Positions 1 to 10,607 of a stretch of 64,000 nucleotides of DNA are shown here, piece by piece. Made by a program: the position numbers and the translations under genes. How positions within the stretch are numbered: position 1 is the stretch's first letter; the number at the start of each line of letters is the position of its first letter. A model generated the notes under the pieces. The model was not told the DNA's origin and made no database searches. It saw only the letters and a program-made list of their open reading frames with translations. The DNA comes from Mariannaea sp. PMI_226 (taxonomy: Eukaryota > Ascomycota > Sordariomycetes > Hypocreales > Nectriaceae): positions 3,168,501-3,232,500 of the forward strand of contig JANFOG010000003.1 in assembly GCA_024336345.1 (NCBI GenBank). Reading direction: 5' to 3'.

Positions 1-518
1 AGCTGTTGTGTGCTTTGGCACAATCATCAATTATCCCACTGCTGGATTTTACGTAGTGGAGTTGTGGCTGCTTATGCCGAGCCAACCATTTTGAAGTCTT
101 CTCTGCTCTATTTCCAAGCTGCTCCAGTTCCGTCTCAATTTGAGGACTAACTCAACATCCACTATTCTTAACTTACTGAAACCGGCGAGAACGTGCGTGC
201 TTGGCACATTACAGTAGGGACTTTGGGCGGGTGAAGGGTGCAAGGCGAACGATGCGATGGCTCGAATGGCTCAATTTGGAATAAGCATCGCTAGCTAGCT
301 GTTTCGTCCTACTTCGCATCATTAATTTTCCGCATAACTCGTAGCCATAACGTTAGACAGATATCTCCTTTATTTCGGCGCGGAGTTGTTAATCTTGACA
401 AAACAGCTCGCACTTATTTACTTTCCAACGACCACTGCAGTATTCTTTTTTTTTTGTTTTTTTTTGGCTATCAACCACCCAAACACTTTCAGCACCTCCT
501 CTGCCATTTCTATTCACT
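1..518. other. intergenic, upstream of DUF1304 gene
   Basis: No convincing coding sequence is seen. Two runs of T (around 448-470) and a pyrimidine-rich stretch just before position 519 look like the leader and core promoter of the following gene. Confidence 0.5.
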
Positions 519-884
519 ATGGGACTCCTTGGACTTATTTCCACCGGCCTCGTAGGCGGCATTCACGTCTATATCCTAGCCCTCGAAATGTTTCTCTGGA
601 ACACTCCTAAAGGCCACAAGGCATTCAAGTTGACACCTGAGTTTGCTGAGCAGACCAAGGTTCTAGCTGCCAATCAGGGCTTATACAACGGTTTCCTCGC
701 TGCGGGGCTCTTCTGGAGTGTCAGCCATCCTATCCCCGAATTCGCCCAACAACTTCAGCTCTTCTTTCTCGGCTGTGTTGGCGTGGCTGGTGTCTATGGA
801 AGTCTGACTGCCTCCCGCCGTATTCTCTATGTTCAGGCCATTCCCGCCGCCATCTCAACTGGTCTCGTCCTAGCAGGTCTGTAG
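519..884 (+). CDS. DUF1304 family small integral membrane protein
   Basis: Single-exon gene for 121 residues. It reads as four hydrophobic helices: residues about 1-22 (start MGLLGLISTGL), a middle segment around the Asn-Gln-Gly-Leu-Tyr-Asn motif that marks the DUF1304 family, and two C-terminal helices. The conserved F-x-x-T-P-E-F block follows the first helix, as in bacterial and fungal DUF1304 proteins. The family is usually 115-125 residues, so this is full length. The biochemical role is unknown; its members are small polytopic membrane proteins. The start at 519 is the first ATG giving the family N-terminus. No intron is needed. Confidence 0.85.
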   Translation: MGLLGLISTGLVGGIHVYILALEMFLWNTPKGHKAFKLTPEFAEQTKVLAANQGLYNGFLAAGLFWSVSHPIPEFAQQLQLFFLGCVGVAGVYGSLTASRRILYVQAIPAAISTGLVLAGL

Positions 885-1707
885 GCAAAGGTACCAATGG
901 ATTTGGGAAGGATTCAGCTGCAGAATAAACAGTCTCATTTATCAGTCTGTTCTGTTTGGAGGTGTACGGTCAATGGTGCATGAAAAAAGGCTGGAGCTTG
1001 GATAATGTGATGTAATTGACGGCTACGACTTACCCCCTCCTCTCCTCCTTTCCCAGCATTCTCAAGACTGAATGGAGTCACGATTTAGGAGGCAACTCGA
1101 CATATCAAGATTAAATACCGCAAACGAAGCAACATCGGCCAATCTGTCAAGCATTTCGTTATATAATGATTATGTGCAAAAAGCTCAGGCTTTGATGTCA
1201 CATTCCGTTCTAAGCTCGTCTACTTGTGATTTCCGGCCTTATTGGCCAATAGAAGCCATCTCTTCATTCAACAGATCTGCACATGCGATATGCAGTTAGT
1301 GTTACAGTGACCTCGGTTGTTTAGATACAGTTCCTGATCGTCTGACATACTCGCGAATGAGACGAGAGATTCCCACTCGGCAGCAAACAAGGTGTTCAAG
1401 CCCCAATGGCGAGAGAGCCAATTATGCCCCTCTATTCACTAACACAACTGTGGAAACCATTGACAGGGTCCCGCAAGGGTTACAACGAGTTAGTAGCGTG
1501 ATATAGAGTACATACTCGATGGCTTTTTTTATCTCACCTAACCATCCACCAGCATCCGAGGGGTAAGATTTGAAAAGCCCAAAATTGACACGAAGGACAT
1601 TTGTCGAAAGCTGCCCCAACTATGTATGACGTCAGATTCAATCACTGAAAGCCTCTAGCTGTCACTAAAGCTGTCCCCATCAAGAGCCGCTACTGCGGAC
1701 AGCTGCA
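885..1707. other. intergenic
   Basis: About 820 bases between two same-strand genes. I see no gene or RNA. The last 60 bases before 1708 are the aminopeptidase leader. Confidence 0.5.
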
Positions 1708-4641
1708 ATGTCTGCCCTTGGCTGCTCAAGCAGCAGCATTCTCACCGCGTCTCGGCGCGTTGTCCCTCCCACTATCGCGCCGCTAATATTCCGTACCTTC
1801 CATTCTGATTCACTGCCCCTCCCCCGCATTACTCAAGCTCCATCACCGTCAAGCTTCACCTCCATTCTCCCATCACGATTTTCCACCCTTCAGTCCGCCA
1901 ATCCCTTCAGTTTCAGAACACGTTTTACACCCCAGTTCCGCAGCTCTGTCTTGCTTCAACAGCAGCGTCACTGCTCTTACCGGAGAGCCATGTATCGCAA
2001 CGGATCCGACGTCCTGAGTGGAAGTCATGACATTAGCCATGGCCGCCAGGTTCTGCCGAAGAATGTCAAGCCATTGCACTATGATCTGACGCTCGAGCCC
2101 AACTTTGAGACTTTCCAATACGAAGGCACTGTTATTATTGACTTTGACGTTGTTGAAGACTCCAAGTCTATCTCCCTCAATACCGTGGACCTTACCATTC
2201 ACGAGACTACTGTAGAGTCGGGCGGTGCCACTATCAGCTCCTCCCCCGTTCTCACTTATGACAAGGACACGCAAACCACAACCATTGCCTTCGACCAGAC
2301 AATCTCTGCAGGACAAAAGGCTAGGCTGACACAGCGCTTTACTGGTACTTTGAACGATGACATGGCTGGATTTTACCGATCCTCTTATAAGGACGCGGAC
2401 GGCAACACCAAGTATCTTGCTACAACCCAGATGGAGGCAACCGATGCCCGCCGTGCTTTTCCTTGTCTTGACGAGCCGGCCCTCAAGGCGACGTTCACTG
2501 TCACTTTGATTGCTGACCATGATCTTGTCTGTCTGGGCAACATGGACGTTGCCTCCCAGAAAGATGTCGACTCCAAGGTAACTGGCAAGAAGCGAAAGGC
2601 GATTACCTATAACAAGACCCCCATCATGTCCACCTATTTGCTCGCCTTTGTCATTGGTGATCTTCAGGTCTACGAGACGAACAAGTTCCGCATACCTGTC
2701 AGGGTCTACTGCACCCCTGACCAGAACATTGAGCACGCTGTCTTCTCGGCCGAGCTAGGTGCCCGCACTATCGAGTTCTATGAAAAGCAGTTTGGTAGCC
2801 AGTATCCCCTGCCTAAGATGGACATGGTTGCAGTACCTGACTTTGCGGCCGGTGCCATGGAAAATTGGGGCTTGATCACCTACCGAGTCGTTGACCTTTT
2901 GCTAGACGAGAAGACCAGCAGCGCAACCACTAAGAAGCGCGTTGCGGAGGTTGTTCAGCATGAGCTGGCACATCAGTGGTTTGGCAACTTGGTCACTATG
3001 GATTTCTGGGATGGTCTCTGGCTCAAGGAAGGTTTTGCCACGTGGATGTCGTGGTACTCTTCCAACGTATTTTATCCCGAATGGAGAGTGTGGGATGGCT
3101 ATGTCATTGAGGATCTTCGCTCTGCGCTTAGCCTCGACTCGCTACGCAGTTCCCACCCAATTGAAGTTCCCGTCAAGCGTGCTGATGAGGTTAACCAAAT
3201 CTTTGATGCTATTTCGTACGAGAAGGGCTCTTGCGTCCTCCGCATGATTTCCAAGTACCTTGGAGAAGATGTTTTTCTCGAGGGTGTCAGACGCTACTTG
3301 AATAAGCACGCGTACAGCAATACTGAGACTACCGACCTTTGGGCCGCTCTCAGTGAAGCTAGTGGTAAAGATGTTGGTCGTGTTGCGGATATCTGGACCA
3401 AGAAAGTCGGCTACCCAGTCGTCACGGTTACCGAGAATGAGGCCAATGGTACAATCCATGTCAAGCAGAATCGGTTCTTGAGGACTGCCGACGTCGAGCC
3501 TCATGAGGATGAGACACTCTACCCCGTTTTCCTTGGTCTTCGAACTAAAGATGGTCTCCAAGAAGATCTTACACTTGACACTCGAGAGGGCGATTTCAAA
3601 GTTCCTGACTTTGACTTTTTCAAAGTTAATTCCGGTCACTCTGGCATTTACCGCACTTCCTACACAACAGAACGTCTTCAAAAACTCGGACAGAATGCAA
3701 AGGCTGGTCTACTGAGTGTTGAGGATAGAGCAGGTATGATTGCAGATGCCGGCGCTCTTGCTTCTGCCGGTTATCAGAAGACCTCCGGTTTGCTGTCCCT
3801 CATCCAAAGCTTTGACTCTGAAAATGAGTATATCGTTTGGGATGAGCTGAGTCTCCGTGTCAGTTCTCTCCGAGATACTTGGGTGTTTGAGGATGACAAG
3901 ACTACAGGAGCACTCAAGGAGCTCCAGAAAAATCTATTCAGTAAGAAGGCCAACGAGCTTGGTTGGGAATTCACCGACAAGGATGACCATATGACAAAAT
4001 TGTTAAAGGGGCTTATGTTCGGCAAGTCGGCCATCGCAGGAGACGAGAGAACCAAGGCCGCCGCCTTTGAGCTTTTCAATAAGTTTATCAACGGTGACAG
4101 AGAGGCGATAGAACCAAACCTGAGAGCCAGCGTTTTTGGTGTCGTCCTAACCTATGGTGGCGAAGCCGAATACAACGCTCTCGTCAACGAGTATGAAACT
4201 GCTAAGCAGAGCAGTGAGCGAAACACAGCTCTTCGTTGTCTAGGTATCGCCAATGACCCCAAACTTATTCAAAGAACGTTGAATTATACTCTCAGCTCAG
4301 AGGTGAAGACACAGGATTTTTACATGCCTATCTCAGGACTTCGGGTACACAAGGAGGGCATTGTCGCCCTCTGGACCTGGGTCAAGGAGAACTGGGACAC
4401 GATCACCAAGAAGCTTCCACCCGGGTCTTCCCTAATGGGCGATGTTGTCGCCATGTCCACGAGCTCTCTGACACAGGAGGAGCAAGTGGCCGACGTGAAG
4501 CGTTTCTTCGCTGAGAAGGGCACTAAGGGATTTGAGATGGAATATGCTCAGAGTCTGGACAGCATTAAGGCCAAGCAGAAGTGGCTGGCAAGGGATAAAC
4601 AAGACGTCGAGGAGTGGCTCAAGAAGAACAACTATCTGTAG
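1708..4641 (+). CDS. APE2: M1 family zinc aminopeptidase (Ape2/Aap1 type)
   Basis: Intronless gene for 977 residues. It hydrolyses N-terminal residues from peptides using one zinc ion. The substrate-binding GAMEN motif is at residues 382-386. The zinc motif HELAH is at 418-422 with the third ligand Glu441 in WLKEGFA. After the N-terminal beta domain and the thermolysin-like catalytic domain comes an ERAP1-like helical C-terminal domain, and the length is normal for puromycin-sensitive-type enzymes. The first 94 residues are rich in Ser, Arg and Pro with almost no acid, and look like a mitochondrial presequence. A second in-frame ATG at 1990 (MYRNGSDVLSG) would give an 883-residue cytosolic form of standard length. 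Its 3' end converges on the mL50 gene. Confidence 0.95.
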   Translation: MSALGCSSSSILTASRRVVPPTIAPLIFRTFHSDSLPLPRITQAPSPSSFTSILPSRFSTLQSANPFSFRTRFTPQFRSSVLLQQQRHCSYRRAMYRNGSDVLSGSHDISHGRQVLPKNVKPLHYDLTLEPNFETFQYEGTVIIDFDVVEDSKSISLNTVDLTIHETTVESGGATISSSPVLTYDKDTQTTTIAFDQTISAGQKARLTQRFTGTLNDDMAGFYRSSYKDADGNTKYLATTQMEATDARRAFPCLDEPALKATFTVTLIADHDLVCLGNMDVASQKDVDSKVTGKKRKAITYNKTPIMSTYLLAFVIGDLQVYETNKFRIPVRVYCTPDQNIEHAVFSAELGARTIEFYEKQFGSQYPLPKMDMVAVPDFAAGAMENWGLITYRVVDLLLDEKTSSATTKKRVAEVVQHELAHQWFGNLVTMDFWDGLWLKEGFATWMSWYSSNVFYPEWRVWDGYVIEDLRSALSLDSLRSSHPIEVPVKRADEVNQIFDAISYEKGSCVLRMISKYLGEDVFLEGVRRYLNKHAYSNTETTDLWAALSEASGKDVGRVADIWTKKVGYPVVTVTENEANGTIHVKQNRFLRTADVEPHEDETLYPVFLGLRTKDGLQEDLTLDTREGDFKVPDFDFFKVNSGHSGIYRTSYTTERLQKLGQNAKAGLLSVEDRAGMIADAGALASAGYQKTSGLLSLIQSFDSENEYIVWDELSLRVSSLRDTWVFEDDKTTGALKELQKNLFSKKANELGWEFTDKDDHMTKLLKGLMFGKSAIAGDERTKAAAFELFNKFINGDREAIEPNLRASVFGVVLTYGGEAEYNALVNEYETAKQSSERNTALRCLGIANDPKLIQRTLNYTLSSEVKTQDFYMPISGLRVHKEGIVALWTWVKENWDTITKKLPPGSSLMGDVVAMSTSSLTQEEQVADVKRFFAEKGTKGFEMEYAQSLDSIKAKQKWLARDKQDVEEWLKKNNYL

Positions 4642-4967
4642 ATGATACATCTGGCATTCTAGCGCAGTGGGGGGTTACATCAAGGAAGAGTAGGCGTGAT
4701 CTAGTAGCAACTCTCGCGTCAAGATGGTCCATCTAAAAGGAAGCAATAGAAAAATATATGCATTCAAAATCACTACCATGTTGCAATTACGATTCGATAC
4801 ATTTCAGTGGGACTTTTCCATCGTCACAGAAGAGGAAAAGGGTGCATTGAAGAAGATGTCATCTCTTTTTGATGCGTCTGTTATACATGTACAAGTTTAC
4901 ACGGTGATACACTGCTCTGTCCCAGTCCATATCGTCTCATACGCCTTTTGTCTCCTCATGTCATAAT
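4642..4967. other. convergent 3' region
   Basis: A 326-base spacer between the stop codons of the aminopeptidase and mL50 genes. It must hold both 3' untranslated regions. Nothing else is seen. Confidence 0.5.
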
Positions 4968-6188
4968 CTACCTCTTGCCCGTCAACCAATCCCTCTCCTT
5001 GTTCTTCCCCAAGCCTGCGGTGCCGGTAATTGGAAGGCCACGCTTGGTCAGCTCCTCCTCAATCACCTTCCAGCGACCAACAGCAACTTCCTTGTCAATG
5101 GGACCAATCTTACGGTTGTGGACCTTCACGTTGGGGAGCGAGGTCAGTTCGCCCTTTGACTCGAGAATCTCAATGAGCTTCTTGCCGCGCTTGGTGGGGT
5201 TCACAGTCAATGTGAGGAGATGCTGTGCAGTGCGGGCGGCGCCCAGCTTGGCGTCTGGGATGAGGCGCCCGGTGAGTTGATAGATACGCTTTCGGATCTG
5301 AAGTGAAAAAATAAATTTTTAGCAGTCTAGATCATAGCAGTCAGTGGTGGGAAATGCGCATACAGCAAACTTGAGGTGTTGGTCGTCAAGGGCAACCTCC
5401 TTCCACGAGGCATCCCACGTCTTTACAATCTCCTGGGCCTCCTCAGCCGAGATGTTGTCTGCTTGCTCAGACTCTGCTACTTCGCTTGTCAATTGCCCAG
5501 CGATGGCTTGCACATCTCCCTTGAGGGTAGCCTTTCCATCTTGGACCTGAACCTGCACTGCCAGGGTTTGATCTAGCTCAGCCCGTTGGCCAGCAGGCCA
5601 CTTCTTCGCAGCCCACTCGTTGAGTAGACCAGCCTCTTGCAATGCCAAAGACTCGACGACAGCTCGTCTAAGGGCAATCTCAATAACCGTTCTCTCCTCA
5701 ACCTTCTCGGCCGCAAAACCACGGAAGTCGTTCTCAGGGCCCCAATGGCCGGGCTGGTCCCACCAAGTCTTGACTGGCTGAATCTCTTCCAGCCCCTCAA
5801 TTGAAGTCGCAGGAATGTATGAAGGGTCCAAAGACTCGATCTCCTTTTCTGAAGCAGCCTCAACTCTTCGGCGGGGGGGCAGAACCAGACGGGACTGCTC
5901 AATTTCTTCGGGTGTGAATTCGGCCTGGTTCTGCAACTCGAGAGCCTCCTCAGGTAGGTTGGAAACATCTTCAGGCTCCATTCGCTGGGTGTATGGATCC
6001 TCCGGGCCAGGAGCCTCGCCCTTCCAGAGCTTTTTGCGAATCCAATCGGTGTTCTTGTCTTGCACGCGAGCGGATGTCGACAAAGTGGCGCGGGCGATGA
6101 ATGGGGCACGGTGGGAAGAAGTGCATGGTGAATTGGTGATGACGGCTTGCAGGGACTTGAGTGCCCGCGCTCTGTGTATTCGAGACAT
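4968..6188 (-). CDS. mitochondrial large ribosomal subunit protein mL50
   Basis: Two exons, 6188-5364 and 5297-4968, encode 384 residues. The intron 5363-5298 starts GTATGC and ends CAG. I start at MSRIHRARALK because it opens an Arg/Ser/Ala-rich presequence ending near LSTSARVQ. The frame is open further upstream to about 6359, but that part has no family character and is probably leader. The C-terminal half, with RKRIYQLTGR and VGRWKVIEEELTKRGLP, matches what I know of the fungal 'ribosomal subunit 39S' (mL50, yeast Mrpl13) family. The middle is acidic and Pro-rich, as in fungal members. It should work in the mitochondrial ribosome. A 5S rRNA gene begins 217 bases upstream on the other strand. 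Confidence 0.78.
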
Positions 6189-6404
6189 GACGGCGGTTGT
6201 GGTGGAGGGCAGATTCGTCTCTACGAGGATCTGAACCAGGCGCAGTTGGAGGGGGGGTCCGAAGGGAATCTCGACGGATTTCGAGATGCGTTGTGAGAGC
6301 TTGGACAAAAGGGAACTTTTTCCATTGTGGTTCTGCTGTCCAATGGGAGGGCAATACACAGTTACTCCTTGTGGTTATAATTTGATTCTAATGGAGTGCC
6401 CAGT

Positions 6405-6523
6405 ACATACGACCATACCCACCAGAAAGCTCGGGATCCCGTCCGCTCTCCCATAGATAAGCTGGTGAGGGGTGGACTAGTAGTTGGGTCGGTGACGACC
6501 AGCGAATCCCCGCTGTTGTATGT
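6405..6523 (+). rRNA. 5S ribosomal RNA
   Basis: The 119-base stretch begins ACATACGACCATA and ends GTTGTATGT, the ends of fungal 5S rRNA. The two ends pair as helix I with one G-U. Helix II is formed by CCACCAG near the 5' side and CTGGTG further on. The loop-A to helix-III stretch CGGGATCCCGTCCGCTCTCC and the 3' TAGTAGTTGGGTCGGTGACG internal-promoter region are both present. A run of six T follows as the Pol III terminator. The gene stands alone, as dispersed 5S genes do in many filamentous ascomycetes. Helix II differs from the commonest 5S form I remember but is compensated, so this may be a minor 5S type and not a decayed copy. Confidence 0.9.
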
Positions 6524-6528
6524 TTTTT
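6523..6528 (+). terminator. Pol III T-run terminator of 5S gene
   Basis: Six T residues directly at the 3' end of the 5S gene, the standard RNA polymerase III stop. Confidence 0.75.
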
Positions 6529-6768
6529 GCAATTTTTTTTCTCTCTCTATTGTAACTAGCATGACGGCTAGACCCGCCAAATCGATGGGCGCAGTGTCTG
6601 AGACATCCATTTTTATGCTGGTCTGGACAGCTCCGTGTGTCCCTGAAGCTACAGTACGAGGCAGCAACCTTTAACTGAAAGTCCTCCCAATTCCGTTTCC
6701 TATTTTTGCGCTTTTATTCTCCCGTCTCTATCATCACAACTATCCTCTCCCATTCAGCCTCATCCACG

Positions 6769-7395
6769 ATGCCGCGCATTTCTCTACTCTTACTCCTGCT
6801 AGGAGCGATCGTGTCCCTTGTGGCAGCTTCCTGTGAGCTTCATAGTCTCGAACCTCTCAACTTCAAAGGGCATCACATCGCTAACCAAGACCGCTCTCCC
6901 AAAGCCGCACCAACGTTCTGCAAGTGCACATGTTTCAAGAACAGCACCATCATCTCTCTAGGTCCCAAGGAGGAGTCACCATCCCGCTATCTCCGTCGAT
7001 CCAGCATTTTCAACGCCGAGCCCGAGCCGCATCTACCCGTCATCGGCCGCGACGACGACAACAAAAGCCCTCGAGACACGCACACACAAGGAACCCTTCC
7101 CCCCCGACAACTTCACCCACGTTCAAAGTCCAAGTCTTGCTCAGAATGCACCAAGGCCTTTTGTCTGAGCCAGGGCATCGATTTCTGCAAGAACGCCCAG
7201 GAGGAGGACGTCTCTACACTGTGTTTCCAGCGCGACAGCAACAAGGACAAGATCATCGTCTGGAGCTTCCTCGCATGCACCATCGGCTTGCTAGGCTGGA
7301 CAGCTTTCAAGCGCGTTTCCGCATGGCGCCAGACCAACCCGATAGGTGGCGGACAGACGGCTAGCTACGGTCGAATGCCTGGCAACTTCCGATGA
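6769..7395 (+). CDS. conserved Cys-rich secretory-pathway membrane protein
   Basis: Single-exon gene for 208 residues from the ATG at 6769. Residues 1-20 (MPRISLLLLLLGAIVSLVAA) are a clear signal peptide. The lumenal part has paired cysteines in CKCTC and CSECTKAFC and two further single cysteines, which suggests disulfide bonds. A single membrane helix (KIIVWSFLACTIGLLGW) lies near residues 165-185, followed by a short basic tail, so the topology is type I. I recall similar proteins across filamentous ascomycetes but no assigned function. An in-frame ATG at 6706 would add 21 residues before the signal peptide and is less likely to be used. Confidence 0.78.
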   Translation: MPRISLLLLLLGAIVSLVAASCELHSLEPLNFKGHHIANQDRSPKAAPTFCKCTCFKNSTIISLGPKEESPSRYLRRSSIFNAEPEPHLPVIGRDDDNKSPRDTHTQGTLPPRQLHPRSKSKSCSECTKAFCLSQGIDFCKNAQEEDVSTLCFQRDSNKDKIIVWSFLACTIGLLGWTAFKRVSAWRQTNPIGGGQTASYGRMPGNFR

Positions 7396-7857
7396 AGCGT
7401 ATATACGAGGCCGCACATTTGGGTATGGTACAGCGACGGGCATCTGAATCTATGCCCTTGTGAACGATCGGTGGGGGGTTTACTACAGGAGTTTTGGGAG
7501 TTTTTTTGAGTGGATATGATTCGAGTCATCCAGGACTTTGGGGAAGACCAGCCCGGTTAAACGTTTAACAGAGAGCCCACCAACGCAGGGCGTATTACAT
7601 TACATATACCACGACACATCCGTCACTGAGAAAAATAACTCGTTCCTGGTTTGTTCTTCCATTGCATCCTGTCAATTTTACTTTGGAATACAGTCCTAGA
7701 TGCGCCAGCTTTTTGACACCCCTCAGCATGCTTTTCACCTGATTCAAAGTCAAAAAAAACTCCCTGTATCCATCCGACATGTCTCCTACCAAAGGGTAGC
7801 TGGTGCATAACAAAAACACACAAAGAGCAGCACGCATTGCTCGAGAAGAAAACACGC
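7396..7857. other. convergent 3' region
   Basis: A 462-base spacer between convergent genes. It holds 3' untranslated sequence; nothing else is recognised. Confidence 0.45.
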
Positions 7858-9310
<1,453 letters not shown>

Positions 9311-9510
9311 TGTGACACTGGGCATTACCACAATTTTTTTTTTTTTGTGTTGGTGTTTTGTAGAGTTTGCGGCGGGTTTGGTGGGGGAGGGGGAGACGCA
9401 GGAGTTGGTGTGCTGGAGGAGGGGCGTTGAAGAGAGGGTTGGTGTGAGTGGGATGTACAGATGCAGTCAATGAAGACGTAACGCACACAACAATGGCAGG
9501 GGTCAATGGG

Positions 9511-9518
9511 TATATAAT
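9511..9518 (-). promoter_or_regulatory. TATA-like element upstream of DAHP synthase
   Basis: TATATAAT on the plus strand (ATTATATA in gene orientation), about 200 bases upstream of the start codon. This is a plausible core promoter element, judged only from sequence and distance. Confidence 0.35.
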
Positions 9519-9625
9519 TCTCCAAGGAGATGGAATTCGTGTAGGAGATTTTGGTATGATAAAAAAGAAGAGAAAGAGAAAATTCAAGAGGTGTGTTTAC
9601 TGGAGTCATATAGCTTTGAATTGAG

Positions 9626-9632
9626 TGAGTCA
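9626..9632 (-). promoter_or_regulatory. Cpc1/Gcn4-type binding site (TGAGTCA)
   Basis: A perfect TGA(C/G)TCA palindrome core 316-322 bases upstream of the DAHP synthase start. Cpc1/CpcA/Gcn4 bZIP factors bind this sequence and are known to activate aromatic amino-acid genes during starvation. A near match, GGAGTCAT, occurs at about 9602-9609. Confidence 0.5.
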
Positions 9633-10216
9633 AACCCAGAGGTACAAGCCAGGAGGTACCCATACCAGCAACCCGCCTCCCACCATCTCTCTCCTGTCAC
9701 GGAGGGAGGGACCTAGGCTGGGGACCTGGCTCTGCAACTGGGGAGCACATGCACCCAGGGACAATATCATTAGTCCAAATATCCAGAATACTTTGGGCCT
9801 GCCAGTTTCTAATCTGAGGGCCGCGAATATTTAATTGGCTGACCGAACTACCAGCTCCATAAATGCATGGTCAACGTGCAGCGGGATTTCGGGAGTCTAC
9901 TGGACAAAGTGTGGCCATCATGTTGATTTGGTTTATCCCGGAGGATAGGCAGTACTGTCATAGAACCAGTGATCTGAGGGGCCTGTTGAACAGTCCAACC
10001 GGGTGAGCAAAAGTCTTCCATTCGGAGTAGCTTCGGAGCTGGTTCCACCGCTGGACGACGGCTTCAAGGCCTGTCAAATTTGTACATAGTACATCGCTGG
10101 TCGATGGATTGCAGAGCCACTTTATCAGCCGTTCCGAACAACTCAATAGCTTTTTGACGCCACAGCCAGAAGGAACAGACTGAAGGAATACCAGACCATT
10201 CCTGGTACAGGCATTA

Positions 10217-10607
10217 CTAAGTCTTGGGTCCAGGTATTTTGCACCTGTGCAAGCTCAATTGGACGATATTAGGTCTTGACATGTTGACACAAGACCATAC
10301 ATGCATAGGAAGTACGTCTGCACCTTTTGTTGGGATTGCTGCAAATTCTCTTGCATCCGATATCGAAATGGCTTTCATGACTGTGAGCTTTGTCCAGGAA
10401 CGTATTGCCATGTCTGTCTATGTACTCGATGTACTGGTACCGCGTAGAGAACTCATACAACCCTGTAAGTTCCGAGAGTGCTCCGTCCAGGAAGATGTTG
10501 CCGCCGGTGGACGGGAATGAGTGGCGCCATATTTTAGGGTCTTTCTGCGAGTCTTCGAATTGCTTCCAACTCACTTCCCCAGACTCTAGAAAAAGGAGGG
10601 GGCGCAC
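10217..10607 (-). pseudogene. possible ankyrin-repeat gene relic
   Basis: On the minus strand one frame gives YIEYIDRHGNTFLDKA (10440-10385 region), close to the ankyrin pattern D-x-x-G-x-T-x-L-x-x-A. The adjacent frame then gives KGADVLP followed by SRPNIVQLSL, close to G-A-D-V and I-V-x-L-L-L. The two pieces are in different frames with no intron signal between them, and stops follow. This fits a frameshifted relic, but the match is short and could be chance. Confidence 0.25.

Noticed and set aside
1873..2736. 287-codon open frame antisense to the aminopeptidase
   Set aside because: Exact antisense shadow of a strongly conserved coding sequence; no family character of its own.
6189..6359. 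In-frame upstream extension of the mL50 frame
   Set aside because: The downstream Met starts a mitochondrial presequence; the extension is probably leader.
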